Assembly (NCBI GenBank): GCA_963819385.1
Contig: CAWFVV010000006.1
Coordinates: 2,232,001 to 2,296,000, forward strand
Length of the DNA stretch: 64,000 bases
From: JAVDCA01 sp963819385
Lineage (GTDB): Bacteria; Pseudomonadota; Alphaproteobacteria; Rhizobiales; Xanthobacteraceae
Reading direction: 5' to 3'
Below the pieces are notes generated by a model. That model was not told the DNA's origin and made no database searches. It worked only from the letters and a program-made list of their open reading frames with translations. Positions 1 through 8,509 of this stretch are shown one piece after another. How positions within the stretch are numbered: position 1 is the stretch's first letter; each line of letters starts with the position of its first letter. Both the position numbers and the translations under genes were made by a program.

Positions 1-238
1 GAGCCATGAGGAAATCGGTCTGCCAGGAGGCGCGGCGATATTCGCCGTCGGTGATCGACGTGAGGCCCGCCGCCTCCTGCTTGCGGATGAGCGCGACGAT
101 CTCGCGGTCCTCGATCGCCTTCAGTGCCGCCGCGTCGATCTCGCCGCGCTCGCGCTGGGCGCGGGCTTGGTGCAGCGCCGAGGAGCGGAGCAGGCTGCCG
201 ACATGGTCGGCGCGGAAAGGAGGTGTGGAGCGTTGCAT
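1..238 (-). CDS. MetE-like methyltransferase paralogue, 5' part (runs off left edge)
   Basis: The visible 79 codons are the N terminus of a cobalamin-independent methionine synthase II-like protein (YxjG/YxjH type). Seen: PPFRADHVGSLLRS directly after the start and TDGEYRR near codon 65; the neighbouring gene at 377-1483 has the same landmarks, so the two are tandem paralogues. The family uses a zinc-bound thiol acceptor in a TIM barrel, but the zinc-ligand region lies outside the window. The start is the ATG read from 238, with an AGGAGG-like stretch only if the spacing is short. The substrate is unknown; its position as last gene of the co-directional ligI-ligABC-liv run suggests one-carbon handling linked to aromatic catabolism (inference). 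Confidence 0.8.
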   Translation of the reverse strand, partial: MQRSTPPFRADHVGSLLRSSALHQARAQRERGEIDAAALKAIEDREIVALIRKQEAAGLTSITDGEYRRASWQTDFLMA

Positions 239-257
239 GGTGCGTTTCCATATAAGC

Positions 258-363
258 GTCATGCCCCGCGAAAGCGGGGCATCCAGTAGCCCCTGACATT
301 CATTGTGGCACGGCGGCGCGTCACGCGAGTCCGGTGGTTACTGGATCACCCGCGGTGATGACA
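258..363. repeat. Dispersed intergenic inverted repeat (GTCAT...ATCCAGTA family)
   Basis: Outer arms are GTCATGCCCCGCG with ATCCAGTA on the left and TACTGGATCACCCGCG with GATGAC on the right. A second member lies at 29018-29132. It fills the gap between the two MetE-like genes. Confidence 0.65.
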
Positions 364-376
364 TCAGCGGGTGCGG

Positions 377-1483
377 CTATTTCCACACCTCATCCGCCAG
401 CTCGACGATCATCCGGAGCTTCGCCCACTGCTCGTCCTCGGCGACGACATTGCCTTCCTCGGTCGACGCAAAGCCGCATTGCGGGGAGAGGGCGAGCTGA
501 TCGAGCGCAACGTATTTCGCCGCCTCGTCGATGCGGCGCTTGATGTCGTCCTTCTTCTCGAGCGTGCCGAACTTGGAGGTAACGAGGCCGAGCACCACGA
601 TCTTGTTGCCTTTGGGCAGGAACCGCAGCGGCTCGAAGCCGCCGGCGCGGTCGGAGTCGTATTCGAGGAAGTAGCCATCGTAGTTGCAGTTGGCGAGCAG
701 GCTCTGCGCCACGGGCTCGTAGCCGCCGGAGGAGATGAAGGTCGAGCGGAAATTGCCGCGGCACACATGGGTGGTGATCACCATGTCGGCGGGCTTCGCC
801 TCGAGCGCCTTGTTGATGCAGCGCGTATAAGTGTCCTGCAGGTGGTCGACGTCGAGACCGCGATCGCGCGCCTTCTGCATCTCGGTCTGCGAGCACAGAT
901 AGGCCCAGGCGGTGTCGTCGAACTGCAGATAGCGGCAGCCGGCATCGTAGAAGGCGCGCACCGCGTCCTGATAGGCCTTGGCGAGATCGTCGAAGATGGC
1001 ATCGCGGTCCGCGTAGGCGGATTTCGCGACCGCGCCGGGCTCGAGGCGGAAGTGCATCACGCTCGGGCTCGGGATGCACATTTTGGGCGTGACCCGGGTG
1101 TGCGCCTTCACGAAGCGGAAATGGTCCAGCATCGGGTGATGGCCGAAGCCGATCTTGCCCTTGACGCGGATGCTCAAGGGCTTGGTCTGCACGCCCTGAA
1201 ACTGGATGCCATGGTCGAGCTCGTAGATCTCGACGCCCTCGAGCATGCCGAAGAAATCGAAGTGCCACCATGAGCGGCGGTACTCGCCGTCGGTCGCGAG
1301 CTCGAGGCCGATGTCTTCCTGCTTCTTGATGATCTTCTCGATCTCGCGGTCCTCGATCTCCTTGAGCCCGGCGTCGCCGAGCTTGCCGGTCGCGTGGCTC
1401 GCGCGCGCGGCCTTGATGGCGGCCGAGCGCAGGATGCTGCCGACATGGTCGGCGCGGAACGGCGGCTTGGTGCGGGCAGTCAT
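377..1483 (-). CDS. Cobalamin-independent methionine synthase II-like (MetE C-domain) protein
   Basis: A 368-residue single-domain protein of the MetE/UROD-like family, which transfers methyl groups from a folate or other donor to a thiol. Seen: the expected zinc ligands, H239 and C241 in THVCRGN, E274 in FLEYDSD and C336 in SPQCGFAS, plus the N-terminal FRADHVGSILR. The start at 1483 was chosen over an upstream in-frame ATG because AGGAG lies 7 nt before it and the homologous part begins there. Length fits the YxjG/YxjH group, not full MetE (about 750 residues). It lies downstream of livF across a repeat. A role in recycling methyl groups from methoxy-aromatics is only a guess; methionine synthesis from another donor is equally possible. 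Confidence 0.82.
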   Translation of the reverse strand: MTARTKPPFRADHVGSILRSAAIKAARASHATGKLGDAGLKEIEDREIEKIIKKQEDIGLELATDGEYRRSWWHFDFFGMLEGVEIYELDHGIQFQGVQTKPLSIRVKGKIGFGHHPMLDHFRFVKAHTRVTPKMCIPSPSVMHFRLEPGAVAKSAYADRDAIFDDLAKAYQDAVRAFYDAGCRYLQFDDTAWAYLCSQTEMQKARDRGLDVDHLQDTYTRCINKALEAKPADMVITTHVCRGNFRSTFISSGGYEPVAQSLLANCNYDGYFLEYDSDRAGGFEPLRFLPKGNKIVVLGLVTSKFGTLEKKDDIKRRIDEAAKYVALDQLALSPQCGFASTEEGNVVAEDEQWAKLRMIVELADEVWK

Positions 1484-1553
1484 CGGGCGTCTCCTGGGTG
1501 CGGTTTTGCGATTATTTAGCATGGTTTTGCCGACGCGCGTCGAGAGCCTGGCG

Positions 1554-1665
1554 CGTAGGGTGGGCAACCGCGCGTGGAAACAGCGCCGACGCGTGGGCAA
1601 AAATCGCGTACGCGCGGTTGCCCACGCGGTCAGACCGTCGATACGCGATTTTTGCCCACCCTACG
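1554..1665. repeat. Dispersed inverted repeat (CGTAGGGTGGGC...GCCCACCCTACG family)
   Basis: Perfect outer arms CGTAGGGTGGGCAA at the left and TTGCCCACCCTACG at the right; further members at 5094-5254 and 23004-23105. The right arm contains the TAG stop codon of livF (1661-1663 on the minus strand). Confidence 0.75.
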
Positions 1666-2389
1666 ATCGCTTGCGGCGCGGGCCGGCGTCCGTGACACCC
1701 AGGAAATTCTCCAGCACCGCGCGGTCGGCGCGCAGGCTCGCGCTGTCGGACTGGTGCACGATGCTGCCGCGCTCGAGGATGACGGCGCGGTGGGTGACGG
1801 CGAGGATCTTCTGTGCGTTCTGCTCGACCAGGATGGTGGCAAGGCCCTCTTGGCGCACGATACGGTCGAGCGCCGCGATCAATTCGTCGACGATGATGGG
1901 CGCAAGACCCTCGAGCGGCTCGTCGAGCAGCACGAGGCGCGGGTTGAGCACGAGCGCTCGCCCGACCGCGAGCATCTGCTGCTCGCCGCCGGAGAGCTGG
2001 TTGCCGAGATTGTTGCGCCGCTCGGCAAGCCGGGGAAACAGCTCGTAGACGCGCCCGACCGTCCAGCGGCCCGGCCGTCCCACCGCGGTCAGGTTCTCCT
2101 CGACGGTGAGCGACTTGAAGATGTTGCGCTCCTGCGGCACCCAGCCGATGCCGGCATGCGCACGCTGGTCGGGGCGCAGGCGCGTGATGTCGCGCCCATC
2201 GAGGTGGATGGTGCCGCCGCGATAGCGCGTCACGCCGACGATCGAGTTGACCAGCGTGGTCTTGCCCATGCCGTTGCGGCCAAGCAGCGCAAGCGACTCG
2301 CCTTCCTTGAGCGTGAGCGAGATCTCGGAGAGCACCACGGCCTCGCCGTAGCCGGCGCTCAGGCGCTCGACGGTCAAGAGCTCAGGCAT
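1661..2389 (-). CDS. livF: Branched-chain-type ABC transporter ATP-binding protein LivF
   Basis: ATPase of 242 residues that powers a HAAT-family importer at the inner membrane. Seen: Walker A GRNGMGKTT, signature LSGGEQQML, Walker B LVLLDEP, and the LivF-type H-loop region. It overlaps livG by 8 bp, so the two are translationally coupled. The last codons and the TAG stop lie in a dispersed repeat, so the C terminus (GPRRKRS) may not be ancestral. The substrate cannot be read from the ATPase; the lig genes upstream make an aromatic acid a better guess than leucine. Confidence 0.93.
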   Translation of the reverse strand: MPELLTVERLSAGYGEAVVLSEISLTLKEGESLALLGRNGMGKTTLVNSIVGVTRYRGGTIHLDGRDITRLRPDQRAHAGIGWVPQERNIFKSLTVEENLTAVGRPGRWTVGRVYELFPRLAERRNNLGNQLSGGEQQMLAVGRALVLNPRLVLLDEPLEGLAPIIVDELIAALDRIVRQEGLATILVEQNAQKILAVTHRAVILERGSIVHQSDSASLRADRAVLENFLGVTDAGPRRKRS

Positions 2390-3134
2390 CGAACGCCTCG
2401 CCGAGATAGACCGCGCGCACGCGGGGATCGCGCGCGACCTCGTCGGGCTCGCCCTCGACGAAGAGCGAGCCGTTCACCAGCACCGAGATGCGGTCGGCGA
2501 ACGAGAAGATGATGTCCATGTCGTGCTCGATCAGCAGCACGGTCACGTCCTTGGGCAGCGCCGCGACGGAGCTGAGGATCTCGTGGCGCTCGTCCTCCGG
2601 GACGCCAGCGGCGGGCTCGTCGAGCAGAAGGACGCGCGGCTTGCACGCGATCGCGAGCGCGATCTCGAGCAGGCGCTGCTTGCCGTAGGGCAGGATGCCG
2701 GTGCGCTCGCGCATCACGTCGCCGAGGCGGAAGCGCTCGATCAGCTCGACGATTTCGTCGGTCACGCTCGACTTGCTGCCGACGATGCGCCACCAGTCGC
2801 GGCCGAGGCCGAGCCGCTCGGAAATCGCGAGGCCGAGGGTCTCGATCGGCGTGAGGTCCGGGAACAGCTGGTTGATCTGGAACGTGCGGGCAACGCCGAG
2901 GCGCACGCGCTCGTGCGACGGCAAATGGGTGATGTCGTTGCCGTCGAGCAGGATCTGTCCGGCGGTCGGCCGCAGCACGCCGGTGAGCAGGTTGACCACC
3001 GTGGTCTTGCCGGCGCCGTTCGGCCCGATCAGCGCATGGCGGGCGCCCTTCTCGATCTTGAGCGAGACCTCGTTCGCCGCGACGATGCCGCCGAAATGCT
3101 TGTCGAGGCTGCGGGTTTCCAGCACGGGCGCCAT
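2382..3134 (-). CDS. livG: Branched-chain-type ABC transporter ATP-binding protein LivG
   Basis: Second ATPase (250 residues) of the importer. Seen: Walker A GPNGAGKTT, the LivG-type signature variant LPYGKQRLLEIA, Walker B VLLLDEPAAG and the H-loop LIEHDMD. The family consensus signature is usually SYGQQR, so PYGKQR is a mild variant. The start lies 3 bp after the livM stop. LivG and LivF normally pair as a heterodimer beneath LivH and LivM. Confidence 0.93.
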   Translation of the reverse strand: MAPVLETRSLDKHFGGIVAANEVSLKIEKGARHALIGPNGAGKTTVVNLLTGVLRPTAGQILLDGNDITHLPSHERVRLGVARTFQINQLFPDLTPIETLGLAISERLGLGRDWWRIVGSKSSVTDEIVELIERFRLGDVMRERTGILPYGKQRLLEIALAIACKPRVLLLDEPAAGVPEDERHEILSSVAALPKDVTVLLIEHDMDIIFSFADRISVLVNGSLFVEGEPDEVARDPRVRAVYLGEAFDA

Positions 3135-3137
3135 GGC

Positions 3138-4196
3138 TCAGGGTGCCTCGCGGGTCGGCGCGGCGGGCGCGGGCCGCGGGCGCCAGCGCGTGATCCCGTC
3201 GGCGAACCGCGTCACCGGCGCAAGCCAGCGCCCGATGCGATCGCGGCCCGTGATCACGATCGCGACCAGGATGAGGCCGATCCAGAACTGCCAGTAGCGG
3301 GCCGTGAGCTCGGAGAGCTCGTCCTGCAGGAAGCGGTAGATGAGCGCGCCGATCAGCCCGCCGTAGAGCCAGCCGGTGCCGCCGATGATGAGGATCAGCA
3401 GCACGTCGGAGGAACGCTCGATCGAGAACATCTCGAGCGACGCGAAGGCCTGCGTCTGGGCAAGCAGCGCGCCCGCGACGCCCGCATAACCGGCCGCAAG
3501 CGTGTAGATCGCGACCAGCCGCCAGTTGACCGCGATGCCGACCGCGGCCGAGCGCAGCGGGTTGCCGCGGATCGCCTGCAGCGACAGGCCGAAAGGCGAG
3601 CGCACGACGCGGCGCGCGATCACGAACATCACGAACAGCACAATGAGGGCGTAGGCGTAGCCGACATGGCCGTAGAGATCGAACTCGAAGAGGCCGAGCA
3701 GCGGCTTGATCTCGACGCCTTGCAGGCCGTCGGCGCCGCCCGTGATGTTGGAGAACTTGTTGGCGATCTCGCCCAGCATCAGCGCGACGCCGAACGTCAC
3801 CATCAGGCGCGTGAGATCGGAGCCGCGCAGCACCAGGAAGCTCGTCACGAAGCCGAGCGCCGCCGCGACCAGGCCGGCGGCGACGAGCGCGATGACCGGC
3901 TCCGTGATCCATCCGTACTTGGCGAGAAGCCCGGCCGCGAAGGCGCCGACGCCGAAGAAGGCGGCATGGCCGAGCGAGATGATGCCCGCATAGCCGAGGA
4001 TGAGGTCGAGCGAGAGGGCGAACAGGCCCCAGATGCAGATCTCGGTGAGGATCAGGTGCTTCTGCGGAAACAGCCAGATGCTCGCGGCCGCGAACAGCCA
4101 GAACGCGATCTCGAGCAGCGACCAGCGCGCACGGCGCGCGAGGAACAACTCGACCTCGAGGGCGAGCGGGCGGCCGGGGTCGGAGACGAGCGGCAT
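3138..4196 (-). CDS. livM: Branched-chain-type ABC transporter permease LivM
   Basis: Membrane permease of 352 residues. Seen: a hydrophilic N terminus, then about nine or ten hydrophobic segments, and the family motif GYAGIISLGHAAFFGVGAF around residues 70-90. The start at 4196 (MPLVSDPG) follows the livH stop by 5 bp; the same reading frame stays open further upstream through livH but has no homology there. It forms the channel with LivH. Confidence 0.92.
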   Translation of the reverse strand: MPLVSDPGRPLALEVELFLARRARWSLLEIAFWLFAAASIWLFPQKHLILTEICIWGLFALSLDLILGYAGIISLGHAAFFGVGAFAAGLLAKYGWITEPVIALVAAGLVAAALGFVTSFLVLRGSDLTRLMVTFGVALMLGEIANKFSNITGGADGLQGVEIKPLLGLFEFDLYGHVGYAYALIVLFVMFVIARRVVRSPFGLSLQAIRGNPLRSAAVGIAVNWRLVAIYTLAAGYAGVAGALLAQTQAFASLEMFSIERSSDVLLILIIGGTGWLYGGLIGALIYRFLQDELSELTARYWQFWIGLILVAIVITGRDRIGRWLAPVTRFADGITRWRPRPAPAAPTREAP

Positions 4197-4201
4197 CGCG
4201 C

Positions 4202-5062
4202 TCACCGCGAGGCCGAACGCGCGAACAGGCCCTGCGGCCGCCACAGCAGCATGACGATCATGATGCTGTAGATCACGAAGGAGCTGAGCGTCGGCACGTA
4301 GTACTTGCCGGCGACGTCGCCGATGCCGAGCAGGATCGAGGCGACGAACGGACCCGTGATGCTCGATGTGCCGCCGACCGTCACGACGATCAAAAAGTAG
4401 ATCAGGTATTTGAGCGGAAAGATCGGATCGAGGCCGAGGATCTCGGCGCCGAGCGCGCCGCCGAGCGCCGCGAGCCCCGAGCCGAACGCGAACGTGAGCC
4501 CGAACACCGCGCCGACATTGATGCCGAGCCCGCGCGCGACACGCTGGTCGTCGACCGCCGCGCGCAGCCGGCTGCCGAAGCGGGTTTTTGTGAGAATGAG
4601 CTGCAGCGCGACGGTGAGCAGGCCGCACAGCACGATGATCATCAGGCGGTAGCGGCCGATCCCGACGCCGAATACGTCGTACTGGCCCTGCAGGTAGGCC
4701 GGGATCTGCACGAACTGCTGGCGCGATCCCATCGCGTAGTCGACCGCGGCGACCGCCATGAAGACGAGGCCGATGGTGAACAGCACCTGGTCGAGATGGC
4801 TCTTGGCGTAGACGTGGACATAGAGCGTGCGCTCGAGCAGCGCGCCGAGCGCGGCGCCGGCGAGGAACGCGAGCGGCAGGCAGGCGAAGAACGGCACGCC
4901 CATGCGGTTGACCAGCACGACCGCGACGTAGCCGCCCGCCACCGCGAAGGCGCCGTGCGCCAGGTTGATGACATTCATCAGGCCGAGCGTGACGGAGAGC
5001 CCGCACGCCAGCACGAACAGCAGCATGCCGTAGGCAACGCCGTCGAACAGGATGGTCAGCAT
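4202..5062 (-). CDS. livH: Branched-chain-type ABC transporter permease LivH
   Basis: Permease of 286 residues with eight or so membrane spans. Seen: MNVINLAHGAFAVAGGY near the N terminus and LGLDPIFPLKYLIY, both LivH hallmarks. The start at 5062 (MLTILFDG) was preferred to an ATG 38 codons upstream, because that extension is encoded by the dispersed repeat at 5094-5254 and has no family match. The repeat separates it from the binding-protein gene, a place where differential expression within the operon could be set. Confidence 0.92.
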   Translation of the reverse strand: MLTILFDGVAYGMLLFVLACGLSVTLGLMNVINLAHGAFAVAGGYVAVVLVNRMGVPFFACLPLAFLAGAALGALLERTLYVHVYAKSHLDQVLFTIGLVFMAVAAVDYAMGSRQQFVQIPAYLQGQYDVFGVGIGRYRLMIIVLCGLLTVALQLILTKTRFGSRLRAAVDDQRVARGLGINVGAVFGLTFAFGSGLAALGGALGAEILGLDPIFPLKYLIYFLIVVTVGGTSSITGPFVASILLGIGDVAGKYYVPTLSSFVIYSIMIVMLLWRPQGLFARSASR

Positions 5063-5093
5063 GGCCCGCGCAACATGTCCTTCCCCGACGACG

Positions 5094-5254
5094 CGCCGCA
5101 GGGTGGGCAAAGGCGGCCCAGGCGCCCGCGCATTCGCGCGGCGCACATTCCGCCGTGCCCGCGCGTGAGCCGCCAAAACGACCGCGTGGGCACGGCGGAA
5201 ACGGCGCCGTGCCCGGAACGATCGTCGTGGCCGCCTTTGCCCACCCTACGGCGC
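5094..5254. repeat. Long inverted repeat (GTAGGGTGGGC family) between binding protein and livH
   Basis: Arms of about 25 nt: GCAGGGTGGGCAAAGGCGGCC at left and its near-complement ending CCCACCCTACGG at right, with further internal complementarity (GGGCACGGCGGAA). It can form a long hairpin in the transcript just downstream of the binding-protein stop. Confidence 0.7.
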
Positions 5255-5263
5255 CTCGTTCGC

Positions 5264-6448
5264 TTACGACTTCTTCGCCGCCTTGATCGGGTCCTTGATG
5301 GCGTCGAACTTCGAGAATTCGACGTTATAGAGCTGCCCGTTCTTCTTCTCGACCTTGCGGATGTAGATGCTCTGGATGATGTCGCGGGTCTCCGGGTCGA
5401 TCGAGATCGGCCCGCGCGGGCTCTCCCACGCCATGCCCTTCATGGCGGCGACCAGCTTTTCACCGGTGCTGTCGCCGTTGGTCTTCTTCAGCGCCTCGTA
5501 GATCAGGTGCATGCCGTCATAGCCGCCGACCGACATGAAGTTCGGCCGCATATTGTTGTTCGCCTTCTCGAAGGCCGCGACGTAGGCCTTGTTGGCCGGC
5601 GAATCGTGGTCGGCCGAGTAGAAATGCGCCGTCACGGTGCCGATCACCGCGTCGCCCATGCCGTTGAGCACGTCATCGTCGGTGACGTCGCCCGGGCCGA
5701 TGATCTTGATGCCCGCCTTATCGAGGCCGCGCTCGAGGAACTGCTTGACGAACACGGCGCCTTGGCCCGCCGGCACGAACACGAAGATCGCATCCGGCTT
5801 GGCGTCGCGCGCGCGCTGGAGGAACGGCGCGAAATCGGGATTGGCGAGCGGGAAGCGGATGGCCTCGACGATCTGCCCGCCCTTCTTGGTGAACTCGTCG
5901 CGGAACGAGACCTCGGAATCGACGCCCGGCGCATAGTCGGAGACCATGCTGACCACCTTCTTGATGCCGTTCTGCGCCGCCCAGTCCGCCATCGGCACGG
6001 TCGACTGCGCGAGCGTGAAGGCCGTGCGCACGATAAAGGGCGAGCGCTCGGTGATGATCGACGTGCCGGCGCACATGACGATTTCGGGGATCTTGGCCTG
6101 GGTCGCGAGCGGTGCCACCGCGAGCGCGCACGGCGTGATGCCGAACCCGGCGACCATCTGGACCTTGTCGTTGACGATCAGCTCCTGGGCCAGCCGCTTG
6201 GTGTTGTCGGGAACGGCCGCGTCATCCTTGAGGACGATCTCGACCTTGCGGCCCGCGACGGTGTCGCCGTTCTGCGCCATGTAGAGCTTGACGGCCGCGA
6301 GCGTCTGGCGCCCGGTCGATTGCTGCTGGCCGGTCATCGGCAGGATGAGGCCGATCTTGACCGGATCGGCCGCGAAGGCGCGCGTGCCGGCGAGCCCGCT
6401 CGCGGCGACGGCCGCCGCCGTGGTGGTGAGAAATTGCCTGCGATGCAT
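5264..6448 (-). CDS. ABC transporter periplasmic binding protein, LivK/HAAT family
   Basis: A 394-residue exported receptor (Peripla_BP_6 type) for the liv-like importer. Seen: twin-arginine style signal MHRRQFLTTTAAAVAASG ending near AFA-ADPVKIG, then the family opening KIGLILPMTGQQQSTGRQ. A GGAGGA ribosome site lies 6 nt before the ATG. Binding proteins of this family in aromatic clusters often take aromatic acids; here the ligC gene directly upstream supports uptake of protocatechuate, vanillate or a related acid (inference). The only strong palindrome in its upstream gap, at 6507-6528, may control it. Confidence 0.9.
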   Translation of the reverse strand: MHRRQFLTTTAAAVAASGLAGTRAFAADPVKIGLILPMTGQQQSTGRQTLAAVKLYMAQNGDTVAGRKVEIVLKDDAAVPDNTKRLAQELIVNDKVQMVAGFGITPCALAVAPLATQAKIPEIVMCAGTSIITERSPFIVRTAFTLAQSTVPMADWAAQNGIKKVVSMVSDYAPGVDSEVSFRDEFTKKGGQIVEAIRFPLANPDFAPFLQRARDAKPDAIFVFVPAGQGAVFVKQFLERGLDKAGIKIIGPGDVTDDDVLNGMGDAVIGTVTAHFYSADHDSPANKAYVAAFEKANNNMRPNFMSVGGYDGMHLIYEALKKTNGDSTGEKLVAAMKGMAWESPRGPISIDPETRDIIQSIYIRKVEKKNGQLYNVEFSKFDAIKDPIKAAKKS

Positions 6449-6506
6449 GAGAATGTCCTCCCGAGGTGGTTTCTTTTGACGATCCGGAACGATCCGGAAA
6501 TGCGCG

Positions 6507-6528
6507 ATGGTTGGGTACCCAACGATCC
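6507..6528. promoter_or_regulatory. Perfect 14-bp palindrome, candidate operator
   Basis: GTTGGGTACCCAAC (6510-6523) is a perfect palindrome and the symmetry extends imperfectly to GAT/ATC on both sides. It lies about 60 bp before the binding-protein ATG in the 173-bp ligC to binding-protein gap. Shape and GT-n-AC core resemble GntR-family operators; no GntR gene is in the window. Confidence 0.45.
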
Positions 6529-6621
6529 AATTTGCGACATTCTATTCCGAACGCTCCGAAAAGGGCGGCCGTCGCGAGTGCCGCCTTTTGTCGCTGTCGC
6601 CGCCCCCGGCTTCTCCCCCGC

Positions 6622-7581
6622 TCAGGCGTGCGCCTTGCGCTGCGGATCGATGATCTTCTCCAGCTTGCCGAGCACGTGCATGCACGGCAGCAGCTGCGCG
6701 AGGCTGCCGTTCGGCTCGCGCTTCTCCTTGATGGCGGCGATGAACTCGCGGTCCTCGAGCTCGATGCCGTCCATCGAGACGTCGACCTTGGAGACGTCGA
6801 TCTTGTTGTCCTTGCCGTCCGAGAGGTCGTCGTAGAACGCCTTGTAGGTGCCGGTGTCGCCGATGTAGCGGAAGAACGAGCCGAGCGGCCCGTCATTGTT
6901 GAACGACAGCGACAGCGTCAGGATCGCGCCCGACGGGACCTTGGCGACGATGCCCATATCCATCGCGATGTTGAGCTGCGGATGGATCGGCCCCTGCACG
7001 GCGTAGCAGTCCGAGATGGTCTCGCCGCACTGATACTGGAAGAGATCGATCGTGTGCGCGGCGTGGTGCCACAGCAGATGGTCGGTCCAGCTGCGTGCGT
7101 TGCCGGCGGCGTTGATGTTCTTTCGCCGGAAGAAATAGGTCTGCACGTCCATCTGCTGGATCTTGAGCTCGCCCTTCTCGATCTTCTTGTGGACGTACTG
7201 GTGGCTCGGATTGAAGCGGCGCACGTGGCCGCCCATCGCCGTGACGCCGGTTTCCTTGGCGATCTTCACCAGGTTCTCGGCGTCCTCGACGCTGTCGGTG
7301 ACGGGAATTTCCACCAGGACATGCTTGCCGGCGCGCATCACCTGCTCGCCTTGGCGGAAATGCATCTTGGTCGGCGTGGTGAGGATCACGGCGTCGGCGC
7401 GCTTGATGCCTTCCGAGAGGTCGCCGGTGTAGTGCGGGACGCCGTATTTCTTCGCGACTTGCGCGGTCGAGTCCTGATTGCCACCCACGAGCGAGGTCAC
7501 TTCCACGCCCTGGATGCGCTTCAACGCGTCGAGATGTTTCTGGCCGAAGGCACCCTGCCCGGCGACGCAAATTTTCATCAC
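6622..7581 (-). CDS. ligC: 4-carboxy-2-hydroxymuconate-6-semialdehyde dehydrogenase (LigC/PmdC type)
   Basis: Gfo/Idh/MocA-fold NAD(P)-dependent dehydrogenase of 319 residues. It oxidises the ring-cleavage product of protocatechuate 4,5-dioxygenase, in its hemiacetal form, to 2-pyrone-4,6-dicarboxylate. Seen: N-terminal Rossmann motif AGQGAFGQKHLD, EIPVTDS, and the LigC/PmdC hallmarks MDVQTYFFRR, SWTDHLLWHHAAHT and FNNDGPLGSFFRYIGDTGTY. The ATG overlaps the ligB stop (ATGA), so the two are coupled. The strong match in the central region makes a general sugar-type Gfo/Idh function unlikely. Confidence 0.93.
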   Translation of the reverse strand: MMKICVAGQGAFGQKHLDALKRIQGVEVTSLVGGNQDSTAQVAKKYGVPHYTGDLSEGIKRADAVILTTPTKMHFRQGEQVMRAGKHVLVEIPVTDSVEDAENLVKIAKETGVTAMGGHVRRFNPSHQYVHKKIEKGELKIQQMDVQTYFFRRKNINAAGNARSWTDHLLWHHAAHTIDLFQYQCGETISDCYAVQGPIHPQLNIAMDMGIVAKVPSGAILTLSLSFNNDGPLGSFFRYIGDTGTYKAFYDDLSDGKDNKIDVSKVDVSMDGIELEDREFIAAIKEKREPNGSLAQLLPCMHVLGKLEKIIDPQRKAHA

Positions 7582-8498
7582 TTGCTCCTGCGAACGTCAG
7601 TCTTGCGGCGCGCCGCGGCGCGCTTGACCTTGGATTTGCCCTTGGATTTCGCCGCCTTGCGGCGGTTCTCCAGGATGATGTGGCCGACCGCGGTGTTCGA
7701 CGCCGGCACCGTGTAGAAGCGGTAGACCTCGTCGATCTGATCATCGAGCGCGCCGCGCATGATCAGCCACATCACCATTTCGATGCCCTCGGCGCCGGCC
7801 TCGCGCATGTATTCGAGATGCGGGATGCGAGTGAGCTTCTTCGGGTCCTTGGTGAGGTTGTCGAGGAAGGCGGTGTCGAACTTCTTGTTGATCAGGCCGG
7901 CGCGCGGGCCGGAGATCTGGTGCGACATGCCGCCGGTGCCGAACACCACGACGCGCAGGTCCTCGTGATAGGACTCGACCGCCTTGCGGATGGCGCGGCC
8001 GAGCATGTAGCAGCGATGCCCGGTCGGCGGCGGATAGAGCACCACGTTCACGGCGAGCGGGATCACCGGACAAGGCCACTCTTTCGGCGAGCCGAACAAC
8101 AGGTTCATCGGCACCGTGAGCCCGTGATCGACCTCCATCTTGTTGACGATGGTGAGGTCGAACTCGTCGAGGATGACCGACTGGGCGATATGCGAGGCGA
8201 GCTCCGGATGCCCCTTCACCACCGGCACGGGGCGCGGGCCCCAGCCCTCGTCGGCGGGCGGGAACTCGGCCGCGCAGCCGAGCGCGAAGGTCGGCACCAT
8301 CTCGACCGAGAACGCGGAGGCATGGTCGTTGAAGACGACGATCGCGACGTCCGGCTTGGTCTGCGCCATCCACTCCTTGGATTTCTCGAAGCCCGAGAAC
8401 ACCCGCTTCCAGTACGGCTCCTCGGTCTGCTTGTTGTCGATCGCCGCGCCGATCGCCGGCACGTGCGATGAGGCCACTCCTGCGATGATCCTAGCCAC
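7578..8498 (-). CDS. ligB: Protocatechuate 4,5-dioxygenase beta (catalytic) subunit
   Basis: Extradiol dioxygenase of the LigB class, opening protocatechuate between C4 and C5 with O2 and Fe(II). Seen: iron ligands matching the Sphingobium enzyme, H12 (SSHVPAIG), H59 (FNDHA) and E240, and the catalytic base H193 (GGMSHQI). It forms an alpha2beta2 enzyme with LigA, whose gene ends 11 bp upstream. Odd: residues 281-306 are a Lys/Arg-rich tail (KAAKSKGKSKVKRAAARR) beyond the usual fold, echoing a longer tail on LigA. Confidence 0.95.
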   Translation of the reverse strand: MARIIAGVASSHVPAIGAAIDNKQTEEPYWKRVFSGFEKSKEWMAQTKPDVAIVVFNDHASAFSVEMVPTFALGCAAEFPPADEGWGPRPVPVVKGHPELASHIAQSVILDEFDLTIVNKMEVDHGLTVPMNLLFGSPKEWPCPVIPLAVNVVLYPPPTGHRCYMLGRAIRKAVESYHEDLRVVVFGTGGMSHQISGPRAGLINKKFDTAFLDNLTKDPKKLTRIPHLEYMREAGAEGIEMVMWLIMRGALDDQIDEVYRFYTVPASNTAVGHIILENRRKAAKSKGKSKVKRAAARRKTDVRRSK

Positions 8499-8509
8499 GG
8501 TTGAGACCT

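Noticed and set aside
4796..6835. 679-codon open frame opposite livH, the binding protein and ligC
   Set aside because: Shadow of minus-strand genes with clear motifs; composition is Arg/Asp/Glu/His-rich without any recognisable domain.
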